A stretch of 9,855 nucleotides of DNA from JBBTXJ01 sp038061815 (GCA_038061815.1 JBBTYK010000027.1:1-9855), one strand, 5' to 3'; positions 1-6,615 are shown, counted from the first letter of the stretch. Numbers and translations: made by a program. The notes: a model not told the origin generated them from the letters alone.

Positions 1-95
1 TGAAAGAAGCGTTCAACGATGCGGTAAAAAAAGTGCAGCGCATCATGGCGGGCAAACTCAAGGAACAGGGAGGATTGGACATGTTCAAACAGTAG
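1..95 (+). CDS. ybaB: YbaB/EbfC family nucleoid-associated protein, C-terminal end only
   Basis: Only the last 30 codons lie in the window; the gene begins upstream. The visible residues run KEAFNDAVKKVQRIM and then a Gly-rich tail ending GGLDMFKQ. This matches the C-terminal helix and tail of YbaB/EbfC proteins, small dimeric DNA-binding proteins associated with the nucleoid. The stop lies two bases before the recR start. The order ybaB-recR (usually with dnaX before ybaB) is one of the most conserved bacterial gene pairs, which supports the call more than the short sequence does. Whether dnaX precedes it cannot be seen here. Confidence 0.85.
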   Translation, partial: KEAFNDAVKKVQRIMAGKLKEQGGLDMFKQ

Positions 96-97
96 CC

Positions 98-697
98 ATG
101 TACCCTCCATCCATTCAACACCTCATTGACCGTTTTACCAAACTGCCGGGCGTGGGGCCGAAAACGGCCGAGCGCTTTGTGTTTTATCTCCTGAAACGAG
201 GCCGGCGCACGGTGACTGAACTCACCGATGCGCTCACGACCCTCCATGACAGCGCGCGTTCTTGCGCCGTCTGTTTTGATTTCACCGAAGATGACCGATG
301 CCACATCTGCGCGAGCGTTGACCGCGATTCTACAACCATTTGTGTGGTAGCGGATTCGCAAGATGTGCAGGCCATTGAACGGAGCGGCGCGTTTCGCGGA
401 CGCTACCACGTGCTCCGCGGCGTGCTTGAACCGGCGCGGGACATTGGACCGGATGATTTGAAAATAAACGAACTGCTGGAGCGCGTCAAAACCAGCAACC
501 CGCCCGTGCGGGAAATCATTCTCGCGCTCAATCCGGATTTGCCCGGCGAAACGACATCACTCTACCTCGCCAAACAATTGAAGGCGTATACTGTCCGCAT
601 TACGCGCCTCGGCCGCGGCCTGCCGCTGGGGAGCGATGTGGATTACGCGGACGACATTACGCTCACCGATGCGCTCAAGGGACGGCAAGCGTTGTGA
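98..697 (+). CDS. recR: Recombination mediator protein RecR
   Basis: A full-length 199-aa RecR, the usual size. RecR acts with RecO (and RecF) to load RecA on SSB-coated single-stranded DNA during gap repair. Domains in order are a helix-hairpin-helix (about residues 13-32, with LPGVGPKTAERF), a four-cysteine zinc finger (C56, C59, C68, C71), a Toprim domain (about 79-170) and the C-terminal segment (YADDITLTDALKGR). The Toprim region keeps GRYHVL and NPDLPGETT. However, the acidic residue normally found after ICVV (usually VE, as in the E. coli protein) is alanine here (A85). The start is two bases after the ybaB stop with no close Shine-Dalgarno, so translation is probably coupled to ybaB. 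A hairpin terminator follows directly. Confidence 0.97.
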   Translation: MYPPSIQHLIDRFTKLPGVGPKTAERFVFYLLKRGRRTVTELTDALTTLHDSARSCAVCFDFTEDDRCHICASVDRDSTTICVVADSQDVQAIERSGAFRGRYHVLRGVLEPARDIGPDDLKINELLERVKTSNPPVREIILALNPDLPGETTSLYLAKQLKAYTVRITRLGRGLPLGSDVDYADDITLTDALKGRQAL

Positions 698-730
698 ATC
701 AAAAACCCGCCATACGGCGGGTTTTTGATT
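697..730. terminator. Bidirectional intrinsic terminator between recR and rplU
   Basis: This is a perfect 15-bp inverted repeat: left arm 697-711, loop ATAC, right arm 716-730. It has a GC core (CCCGCC/GGCGGG) flanked by A- and T-runs on both sides, so it can act as an intrinsic terminator on either strand. It separates the convergent recR and rplU. The right arm overlaps the rplU stop codon (729-731), so the two genes share one very compact terminator. Confidence 0.9.
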
Positions 731-1040
731 ATACGGTTTTGATTTTCACTTTCGTCTCGTGCTGGCGATGGCCGTGCACTTTGTGGTAGCGCACCTTGCG
801 CTTGAATTTCACCACACGAATTTTTTTGGCGCGGCCTTGGCCGGTAATTTCCGCGGCAACCGTAACGCCCTCAAGGTACGGTTTACCAAGCTGCACTTCG
901 GAGCCATCCTCTTTTGCAACTAAAAGCACCTTGTCAAAAACGGCTTCGGTGCCGGCCTCGCCGGCAATTTTTTCAATCGTCAAAGCAGCGCCCTCGCGCA
1001 CCAGATATTGTTTTCCACCGGTTTCAATGACTGCGAGCAT
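729..1040 (-). CDS. rplU: 50S ribosomal protein bL21
   Basis: A full-length 103-aa bL21, a 23S rRNA-binding protein of the large subunit. It begins MLAVIETGGKQYLVREGA and contains the family signature near the C-terminus (KFKRKVRYHKVHGHRQHET, about residues 79-97), rich in basic residues for rRNA contact. Most bacteria have rpmA (bL27) directly after rplU. Here the gene ends in a terminator shared with convergent recR, so rpmA must be elsewhere or absent. No clear Shine-Dalgarno precedes the ATG. A good sigma-70-type promoter lies about 75 bases upstream, and the transcribed leader contains a palindromic repeat element. Confidence 0.97.
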   Translation of the reverse strand: MLAVIETGGKQYLVREGAALTIEKIAGEAGTEAVFDKVLLVAKEDGSEVQLGKPYLEGVTVAAEITGQGRAKKIRVVKFKRKVRYHKVHGHRQHETKVKIKTV

Positions 1041-1056
1041 AGGTTACAAGTAAAAT

Positions 1057-1099
1057 CTGGGTCCTATCGGGCCGATGGCCATCGGCCCTCCAGGATGAC
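1057..1099 (-). repeat. Half-unit of the REPIN-like palindromic element, in the rplU leader
   Basis: On the minus strand it reads GTCATCCTGGAG, then a variable stem, then CGATAGGACCCAG. This matches the arms of the two larger elements at 3369-3455 and 6158-6248. The centre is a perfect 20-bp palindrome (1069-1088, GGGCCGATGGCCATCGGCCC), longer than the inner stems of the other copies. The outer ATCCT/AGGAC pairing contains one G-U wobble. The element lies between the inferred rplU transcription start (about 1108) and the rplU ATG, so it would be transcribed as a strong hairpin in the leader. An adjacent GGATCCAG (1109-1116) may be the remnant of a second arm. Confidence 0.75.
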
Positions 1100-1114
1100 A
1101 TAAAAGATGGATCC

Positions 1115-1143
1115 AGTGTACCTGACCGTCAAAAAAATGTCAA
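1115..1143 (-). promoter_or_regulatory. Sigma-70-type promoter of rplU
   Basis: On the minus strand there is a perfect -35 TTGACA (1143-1138), 17 bases, then a -10 TACACT (1120-1115, 4 of 6 matches to consensus). The start of transcription would fall near 1108, giving a leader of about 68 bases. The -35 lies only a few bases after the terminator of the upstream membrane-protein gene, so rplU is an independent unit. Confidence 0.75.
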
Positions 1144-1147
1144 GGAA

Positions 1148-1199
1148 ATAAAAACACCCCGCAGGAAACCGACTCTGGCGAGCCAATCTCCTGCGGGGT
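1148..1199 (-). terminator. Intrinsic terminator of the A/V/S/F-tract membrane protein gene
   Basis: There is an 11-bp perfect stem (ACCCCGCAGGA at 1156-1166 with its complement at 1189-1199). Its 22-base loop can form an inner TGGC/GCCA hairpin. On the minus strand the stem is followed by a T-rich tract (GTTTTTATTT). It lies 22 bases after the stop codon of the 1222-1779 gene. Confidence 0.9.
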
Positions 1200-1221
1200 A
1201 ACGGTCAAGATGAGGCATGGT

Positions 1222-1779
<558 letters not shown>

Positions 1780-1820
1780 CTTCTCTTTCCTTCCTTTCCC
1801 TTTTCTTGTTTTTTTGAACC

Positions 1821-1839
1821 TCAAGTACTGCGTACTTGA
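1821..1839. promoter_or_regulatory. Inverted repeat at the start of the leader of the 1222-1779 gene
   Basis: A perfect 8-bp inverted repeat with a 3-base loop (TCAAGTAC, TGC, GTACTTGA). It lies just downstream of the predicted transcription start (about 1842), so it could be an operator for a dimeric regulator or a 5' stem-loop that protects the mRNA. It is not followed by a T-run on the minus strand, so it is not an intrinsic terminator there. Confidence 0.5.
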
Positions 1840-1848
1840 TGCGTTGGG

Positions 1849-1877
1849 AGCATAGCACGAATAGTGGAAGATGTCAA
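1849..1877 (-). promoter_or_regulatory. Sigma-70-type promoter of the A/V/S/F-tract protein gene
   Basis: On the minus strand: TTGACA (1877-1872), 17 bases, TATGCT (1854-1849, 4 of 6 matches). The -35 box contains the TGA stop codon of the upstream DUF192 gene. The promoter thus begins exactly where the preceding gene ends, giving a leader of about 60 bases. Confidence 0.75.
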
Positions 1878-2347
1878 GGGCCTGGCACAACAGAATCCCC
1901 TATCTTCCACCCTTCCCGCTCTGCCGTGCCGGCCGGAACCTCAATTACCCAATCCGCCGGAAGGCGAGGATAATAAATAGGCAATTCTTGCGTCGTCTGC
2001 ACGTATGATACGCGAGGCGCCATGTCAACAATCCTCCCTTCCGCAACCCACACAATATCTATGGCAAACCGCATGTCCTTCATCCAGATGCCGTGTCGGC
2101 CGGATTCCGGAAACACAAACAACATCCCGTCTGCTTTGCCGATCGCATCGCGCCCCGAAAGTCCGCGCACCCTATCACGCGCGGTCTGCGTCACTTCCAT
2201 ATCAAGCACCGTCGCGCCGATGCGATACGGCTCAATCACGGTGCGCTGTTGCAGTACCCACAACACACCGGCAGCCGCCAGCATGCCGATGAAAAAAATC
2301 GTGTAAAAAGATATGTTTCCTACGCGGAACGATGATCGGCCCTCCAT
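1874..2347 (-). CDS. DUF192 family protein with N-terminal membrane anchor
   Basis: 157 aa. An N-terminal hydrophobic segment (about residues 13-32) suggests a signal anchor, with the rest outside the membrane. Residues about 43-155 match the DUF192 pattern. They begin with TVLDMEVTQTARDRVRGLSG, then KADGMLFVF (71-79), the WMKDMRFAIDIVWV strip (88-101) and VIEVPAGTAEREGWKIGD (134-151). DUF192 proteins are widespread, small and mostly extracytoplasmic. I know of no firmly established biochemical role. The ORF start overlaps the end of the WecA-like gene by 28 bases in another frame, so the two are probably translated together. Met22 is a possible later start but would cut into the anchor. Confidence 0.85.
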   Translation of the reverse strand: MEGRSSFRVGNISFYTIFFIGMLAAAGVLWVLQQRTVIEPYRIGATVLDMEVTQTARDRVRGLSGRDAIGKADGMLFVFPESGRHGIWMKDMRFAIDIVWVAEGRIVDMAPRVSYVQTTQELPIYYPRLPADWVIEVPAGTAEREGWKIGDSVVPGP

Positions 2348-3348
2348 ACAAGCCAGATGCCAAGAAAAACCATAAATACCGCGAGCAACGCGAGCGCAAT
2401 CAATTTCTGTTTACTCTGCAGCACCAGCGTCAAACTGCCGAACGCCGCGCTTGCCGCATACATAAAGAGTACCGCGCCGCGATGAGAAAATCCACTCTTC
2501 AGCAACCGATGATGCAAATGCCACGCATCGCCGCGGATAATGGACTTCCGCTGCCGCGCGCGGCGTACAATCACCCATGCGACATCCAAAATGGGCAACC
2601 CCATCACCAACAGCGTGGTCGCAATTTTACCGCCGGAAATAATCGCGAGCACGCCGAGCGCATATCCAAGAAATAGACTCCCGCTTTCGCCCAAAAAAAT
2701 GGACGCCGGATGAAAATTAAACAACAAAAACGCCGCGCACGCCGCGGCCACGATGAGCGCCAACAGCGCAACATCCGGCTGATAAAACTTCGTAAACTGC
2801 GACAACGCAAAAATCATGAGCGCGCCAATGCCGACCACGCCGGTTGCCAATCCATCCAATCCGTCAAGCAATTTTGTGGTGTACGTCATGCCAAGGAGCC
2901 ATACAAACGCGATGACCGTGCCCCACGCGCCCAGTTGCAAAATACCGCCAAACGGATTGGTAACATACGGAAGCGCCACACCGCCAAAAAGCGCCGTGAG
3001 AATGCCGACAATAGGAAAAATCATCTGCCGCCACGGTTTCAAGTTGTACAAATCATCAACCGTGCCGCCGATGACGATGATAAGCCCACCAATCCCAACC
3101 ATGAGGAGCTGACGGATGCTCATATTGACGGTGAGCAGCTCGGGCCGCGCCGCGAGTATCGCGGCCACTGCCGCGATAACGGCAAGATAAAGCGCAATGC
3201 CTCCCAACAACGGCACCGGCTTCTCATGAATTTTCCGCCCGCCCACCACCGGCCGGTCAACGATATTAAAATAACGCGCAAAAGCGCGTGTTGCTACTGT
3301 TAAAAGAATAGCGGCGACAAATACTCCTCCAGCGGCAAATACGAACAT
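2320..3348 (-). CDS. WecA/TagO-like polyprenyl-phosphate HexNAc-1-phosphate transferase (glycosyltransferase family 4)
   Basis: A 342-aa multi-pass membrane protein of the MraY/WecA superfamily, with about 10 hydrophobic segments. These enzymes transfer a sugar-1-phosphate from UDP-sugar to undecaprenyl phosphate on the cytoplasmic side, the first step of many glycan pathways. Visible motifs are RKIHEKPVPLLGG (38-50), the Asp pair in GGTVDDLYNLKPW (D98, D99), LLDGLDGLATG (160-170), NFHPASIFLGESGS (211-224) and HLHHR (277-281). The H-x-H-H motif favours the WecA/TagO branch over MraY. Two details differ from textbook members: Lys159 where Asn is common before the DGLDG motif, and E221 where the usual motif has GD. 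The donor sugar cannot be told. It follows the Clp-like gene on the same strand and overlaps the DUF192 gene. Confidence 0.92.
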   Translation of the reverse strand: MFVFAAGGVFVAAILLTVATRAFARYFNIVDRPVVGGRKIHEKPVPLLGGIALYLAVIAAVAAILAARPELLTVNMSIRQLLMVGIGGLIIVIGGTVDDLYNLKPWRQMIFPIVGILTALFGGVALPYVTNPFGGILQLGAWGTVIAFVWLLGMTYTTKLLDGLDGLATGVVGIGALMIFALSQFTKFYQPDVALLALIVAAACAAFLLFNFHPASIFLGESGSLFLGYALGVLAIISGGKIATTLLVMGLPILDVAWVIVRRARQRKSIIRGDAWHLHHRLLKSGFSHRGAVLFMYAASAAFGSLTLVLQSKQKLIALALLAVFMVFLGIWLVWRADHRSA

Positions 3349-3368
3349 AACTTGATGACATCATTACC

Positions 3369-3455
3369 GTCATGCTGGAGTCCGCCGAAGGCGGACGATA
3401 GCATCCAGTTAATTTCTGGATCCTATCGCCTCGCTTCGCGGGGCTCCAGGATGAC
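3369..3455. repeat. REPIN-like palindromic element, left copy
   Basis: An 87-base element made of two inverted half-units. Outer ends are GTCATGCTGGAG (3369-3380) and CTCCAGGATGAC (3444-3455), which are complementary except for one base. Arm 1 is TCCGCC-GAA-GGCGGA (3381-3395). The central hairpin is CGATAGCATCCAG / CTGGATCCTATCG around spacer TTAATTT (3396-3428). Arm 2 is CCTCGC-TTC-GCGGGG (3429-3443). It fills most of the gap between the Clp-like stop codon and the WecA-like gene and could fold as two hairpins or one branched structure. Confidence 0.85.
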
Positions 3456-3456
3456 A

Positions 3457-6147
3457 TCACTCAATCCTCACAGCCCCTCCAGCGTCATAAATAATCTTGC
3501 TCCCCCGCTCCACTTTTTGTTCCAACAGAATTTTTGCGAGCGCGTTTTCCACATGCTCCTGAATCGCGCGGCGCATCGGACGCGCGCCGAATTGCGGGTC
3601 AAATCCTGCCGCGGCCAGCTCTTCCAGCGCATGGTCCGTCACGGTGAGCACCGCGCCGTACTGCTCCTCAATCTTCTTCGCCAAACTGCCGAGCATCAAC
3701 CGCGCCACCTGCCGGATATTGTCTTCCGTCATCGGATGGAACACAATCACGCCGTCAAAACGGTTGATAAACTCCGGCGTGAAATGGTTGCGCAATTCTT
3801 TCGTCAACAGTCCCTCTTGAATCGTTTCATACGCTGCGCCGGCGCGCACCTCATCTTGAATAAACTGGCTCCCAGCGTTTGAGGTGGCAATCAAAATCAC
3901 GTTCGTAAAATCTACCACGCGGCCTACACTGTCTGTCAAACGGCCGTCGTCCATCACCTGCAAAAATAAGTTCAGCACCTGTTTGTCCGCTTTTTCCAAT
4001 TCATCCAGCAATAACAGCGAAAACGGCTGCGAACGCACCGCCTCCGTGAGCAATCCGGACCCCTGTTTATCCGTCTGGCCTATGAGACGATAGATGCTAT
4101 CCGGCGTCTGATATTCCGACATGTCAAAACGCAGCATCTTGTCTTCGCCGCCAAAATATACTGCGGCGATGGTTTTAGCGAGTTCTGTTTTACCGACACC
4201 CGTAGGCCCCACGAACAAGAAATTCGCAATCGGCCGTTTGCCGGATGTCAATTTCGCGCGAGCGCGGCGCAGCGCATTCGCCACCGCCGTCACCGCCTCA
4301 TCCTGTCCAATCAAGCGCTTGTGCATTTCCTCCTCCAGCCGCATCAGTTTCTCTCCCTCTTCTTCGTTCAAAGACGTTACCGGAATCTTGGTTTTTTCTG
4401 CCACCGCTTCCGCCACATGTTCGCGCGTGACCAACGAATCTTTTCCTTTTTTATTTTTCACCATCACCGCCACCTCTTTCATGAGCGCAATCGCGCTCTC
4501 CGGCATCTGCTGGTCTTGCAAATGTTTGCGCGCAAAATCCGCGATTGCCTCAAGCGCATCATACGAAAAATACACCTGCTGTTCGTATTCCGCGATGCCC
4601 ACTTTCGTTTGCAGCACCTGCACCGTTTGATTGCTGTCCATCGGTTCCAGCGTCAACGGCCGCATGAGCCCCTCAAGCGGACTTCCTTTAATGACGCGAC
4701 GATACAGTTCCGGCGAGGTGGTGCCGATGACCGGAATGTGCGAACGTTCCACTACTTCCTGCAATACGCCCGCGACATTCAAAGCGCCCTCGCCGCCTTC
4801 ACGCGCCGCAACCAGCGTATGAATGTCCGGAATGCACATCACGATATTCCCCGCGCGCTGGACTTCCAACAGCATCTCCAACAGCCGCTCGCCGGCTTCG
4901 GACGCGGAAACGCCAGACAACAAACTGCTGATTTCCATGCGCACGAGCCGCTTGTCCTTTAGATTTTCCGGCACTTCTTCCAGCACCATTTTTTGCGCCA
5001 CGCCTTCCACAATCGCCATCTTCCCCACTCCAGCATCGCCAATCAACAGCGCGCCCGCCGCGCCGCCTTCAAACAAATGCAGTACGTCCGCAATCTCACG
5101 GTCGCGCCCCACAATCGCGCCGATGTACCCAAACTGCGCGCGGAGCGTGACATCCTCGCTGAACTGATTGAGCATCGGCGTGGCCATGGCGGTCATGGCG
5201 CGGTCAATGCCGCTGGTGGGACGCGTGCGTGCAATAACGCGGAAGATGCGCAACTGGTCTCGCAATTGCGCGCGGCTCCGCACCCACGCCACCACGTTGT
5301 TGAACTTTCGCATGTCAGCGCCTATATCGTACAACTGTTCCTGCAAACTGGGGAGCGCGCGCACCGTCACCAACAGCAAATCGCTCGCGCGCACCTGCAA
5401 CTGATGAGCGCCTTCGGCCTCTAAAAACGCATGAAATAACAACGCGAATGTTTCCTGCGACACCACCGGCGCCGTGGTGCCTGCCGGCGTCCCCAGCAAC
5501 GAAATGGCGGCATTCGTGATGGTATCCGGATGGATACTCAACCGCACGAACATATTTTGCACCACCGCCAGTTTCACGAGCGCCAACAAAAAGTGCGGCG
5601 CAGCCACCTCCGCATCCTTGCGCGCCGCCGCAACGCGATACGCATCGTCAATCACGTCAAGCAACTCCGTCGTCATCGCAATTTTGATATCCGGCACTTT
5701 CTGCCCGCGCACCTCGCTCACTTTATACACCGGCCGTCCCCATCGCATTGCGCATGAAACAGCATACGCCGCGAATAACGCGCCAATCCAAAACCACACG
5801 CCGTTGACGCTCGCAACGGGAAACCCTTGCCCCAGCGCCAAATACACGAGCCATCCGTACCACGTCCACAACAACCCCGCAATCACGATAACCGCGAGCA
5901 AACGAATCGTTTTGAAGCTCCGCCGCGCGCGGCGATACGCCACGCCATAGGCAGACAACGCCCGCGTCCATACCAGCGCACCATCCTGAGCCTGTCGAAG
6001 GACATCCTGAGCTTGTCGAAGGACGTCTTGAACGCCCGCCGGAACGCCCTTGCACGACGGACACTGACGCCCCGCCGCCGTCAACCCAACACCGCCGCAT
6101 GCGCTGCACAGTCCTACCGTGAGTTGTGGGTTTGTTTCAGTTTTCAT
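3457..6147 (-). CDS. Membrane-anchored zinc-ribbon Clp/Hsp100-type AAA+ ATPase with degenerate first AAA domain
   Basis: 896 aa from the ATG at 6147. Another in-frame ATG at 6162 adds five residues but lies inside a repeat element; neither start has a clear Shine-Dalgarno. In order: a zinc ribbon (C14, C17, C29, C32), a 2x7-aa repeat DVLRQAQ (41-54), two membrane segments (about 81-105 and 113-133), two Clp N-like helical repeats (about 160-290), AAA domain 1 (about 340-580) and AAA domain 2 (about 605-895). Domain 2 is intact: Walker A GPTGVGKT (647-654), Walker B LLLLDE (D715, E716), sensor SN (756-757), arginine finger R796 and GAR sensor 2 (R856). Domain 1 is degraded. Walker A ends GKM (GDAGVGKM), the Walker B Asp-Glu is Pro-Asp (IPDIH) and the usual arginine-finger pair is missing (LEGLMRPL). 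There is no ClpB/ClpC middle coiled coil and no evident ClpP-docking tripeptide. It is probably a membrane-linked unfoldase; partner protease and substrates are unknown. Confidence 0.88.
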   Translation of the reverse strand: MKTETNPQLTVGLCSACGGVGLTAAGRQCPSCKGVPAGVQDVLRQAQDVLRQAQDGALVWTRALSAYGVAYRRARRSFKTIRLLAVIVIAGLLWTWYGWLVYLALGQGFPVASVNGVWFWIGALFAAYAVSCAMRWGRPVYKVSEVRGQKVPDIKIAMTTELLDVIDDAYRVAAARKDAEVAAPHFLLALVKLAVVQNMFVRLSIHPDTITNAAISLLGTPAGTTAPVVSQETFALLFHAFLEAEGAHQLQVRASDLLLVTVRALPSLQEQLYDIGADMRKFNNVVAWVRSRAQLRDQLRIFRVIARTRPTSGIDRAMTAMATPMLNQFSEDVTLRAQFGYIGAIVGRDREIADVLHLFEGGAAGALLIGDAGVGKMAIVEGVAQKMVLEEVPENLKDKRLVRMEISSLLSGVSASEAGERLLEMLLEVQRAGNIVMCIPDIHTLVAAREGGEGALNVAGVLQEVVERSHIPVIGTTSPELYRRVIKGSPLEGLMRPLTLEPMDSNQTVQVLQTKVGIAEYEQQVYFSYDALEAIADFARKHLQDQQMPESAIALMKEVAVMVKNKKGKDSLVTREHVAEAVAEKTKIPVTSLNEEEGEKLMRLEEEMHKRLIGQDEAVTAVANALRRARAKLTSGKRPIANFLFVGPTGVGKTELAKTIAAVYFGGEDKMLRFDMSEYQTPDSIYRLIGQTDKQGSGLLTEAVRSQPFSLLLLDELEKADKQVLNLFLQVMDDGRLTDSVGRVVDFTNVILIATSNAGSQFIQDEVRAGAAYETIQEGLLTKELRNHFTPEFINRFDGVIVFHPMTEDNIRQVARLMLGSLAKKIEEQYGAVLTVTDHALEELAAAGFDPQFGARPMRRAIQEHVENALAKILLEQKVERGSKIIYDAGGAVRIE
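5982..6023. repeat. Tandem 21-bp repeat (CATCCTGAGC-type) inside the Clp-like gene
   Basis: Two near-identical 21-base units (CATCCTGAGCCTGTCGAAGG plus A), differing by one C/T, followed by a degraded third start (CGTCTTGA). The unit length is a multiple of three, and on the minus strand it encodes DVLRQAQ twice without breaking the frame. The same motif is, from memory, a common dispersed intergenic repeat in many bacterial genomes. Here it has settled in the linker between the zinc ribbon and the first membrane segment. Confidence 0.85.
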
Positions 6148-6157
6148 GTTACGAACC

Positions 6158-6248
6158 GTCATTCTGGAGCCACGCGCCTCGCGTGGCGATAGAATCCAGA
6201 AATTAACTGGATGCTATCGCTCGCCCACAGGGCTCGCTCCAGCATGAC
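6158..6248. repeat. REPIN-like palindromic element, right copy (inverted relative to the left copy)
   Basis: A 91-base element with outer ends GTCATTCTGGAG (6158-6169) and CTCCAGCATGAC (6237-6248). It has a perfect inner arm CCACGCG-CCT-CGCGTGG (6170-6186) and a central hairpin CGATAGAATCCAG / CTGGATGCTATCG around spacer AAATTAA (6187-6219). The second arm is imperfect, with core GCCC-ACA-GGGC. The spacer is the reverse complement of the left copy's TTAATTT, so the two copies point in opposite directions. It fills the gap between the 117-aa gene and the Clp-like gene. Confidence 0.85.
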
Positions 6249-6250
6249 CA

Positions 6251-6604
6251 TTATTCCACCATCGTCAATACCAATCCCAAAAACAATATAATCGGCGCGG
6301 CAATCCACAAAAACAAAAACGCCGTAATCACGCTCATCCACACAACGTACGCACTACCGCGCGCAATCACTTGCACGAACCGCACGAGCACGCTAATCAG
6401 CCGGCCCTGCCAATCATGCTGGCCAAACATCGGCACGAACAAATTTTTCAACCACAATAAAACGCCGAGCGAGGCGCTTCCCCTTCTCACCATGTAAATC
6501 CACCAATGCGCGACTGCCTTAAGCCCGGCGGTGTACCACCACACGGGCGTGCGGAAAATATCAAGCAGCGCATCAAGCAAAAGCCGACGAATCACGAGGC
6601 CCAT
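6251..6604 (-). CDS. Small hypothetical membrane protein upstream of the Clp-like gene
   Basis: 117 aa with no domain I can name. It has an N-terminal basic/hydrophobic helix (about 3-16), the motif FRTPVWWYTAGL (17-28), an aromatic stretch AHWWIYMVRR (32-41), NLFVPMFGQHDWQGRLIS (54-71) and a strong C-terminal membrane region (about 84-114, probably one or two helices). I have an impression of similar sequences in other Patescibacteria genomes but cannot verify it. It is the first gene of the likely operon with the Clp-like ATPase; only the repeat element (about 100 bases) separates them. A role as membrane partner or adaptor of the ATPase is a guess from position alone. Confidence 0.75.
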   Translation of the reverse strand: MGLVIRRLLLDALLDIFRTPVWWYTAGLKAVAHWWIYMVRRGSASLGVLLWLKNLFVPMFGQHDWQGRLISVLVRFVQVIARGSAYVVWMSVITAFLFLWIAAPIILFLGLVLTMVE

Positions 6605-6615
6605 AGACGGTATAT

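Noticed and set aside
2710..3303. Long plus-strand open frame opposite the WecA-like gene
   Set aside because: The antisense strand carries a well-conserved transferase with all its motifs; this frame is a highly charged shadow without family features.
3369..3455. Branched hairpin structure as a tRNA
   Set aside because: The arms can be drawn as a cloverleaf, but there is no T-loop consensus, no acceptor stem of proper length and no CCA-like end; the other copies show it is a repeat.
4121..4962. Several overlapping plus-strand open frames opposite the Clp-like gene
   Set aside because: They run antisense to the conserved AAA domains and show no domain features; high GC makes stop-free shadow frames common here.
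5982..6023. Tandem repeat as a CRISPR array
   Set aside because: The two units are directly adjacent with no spacers and lie inside a coding region.
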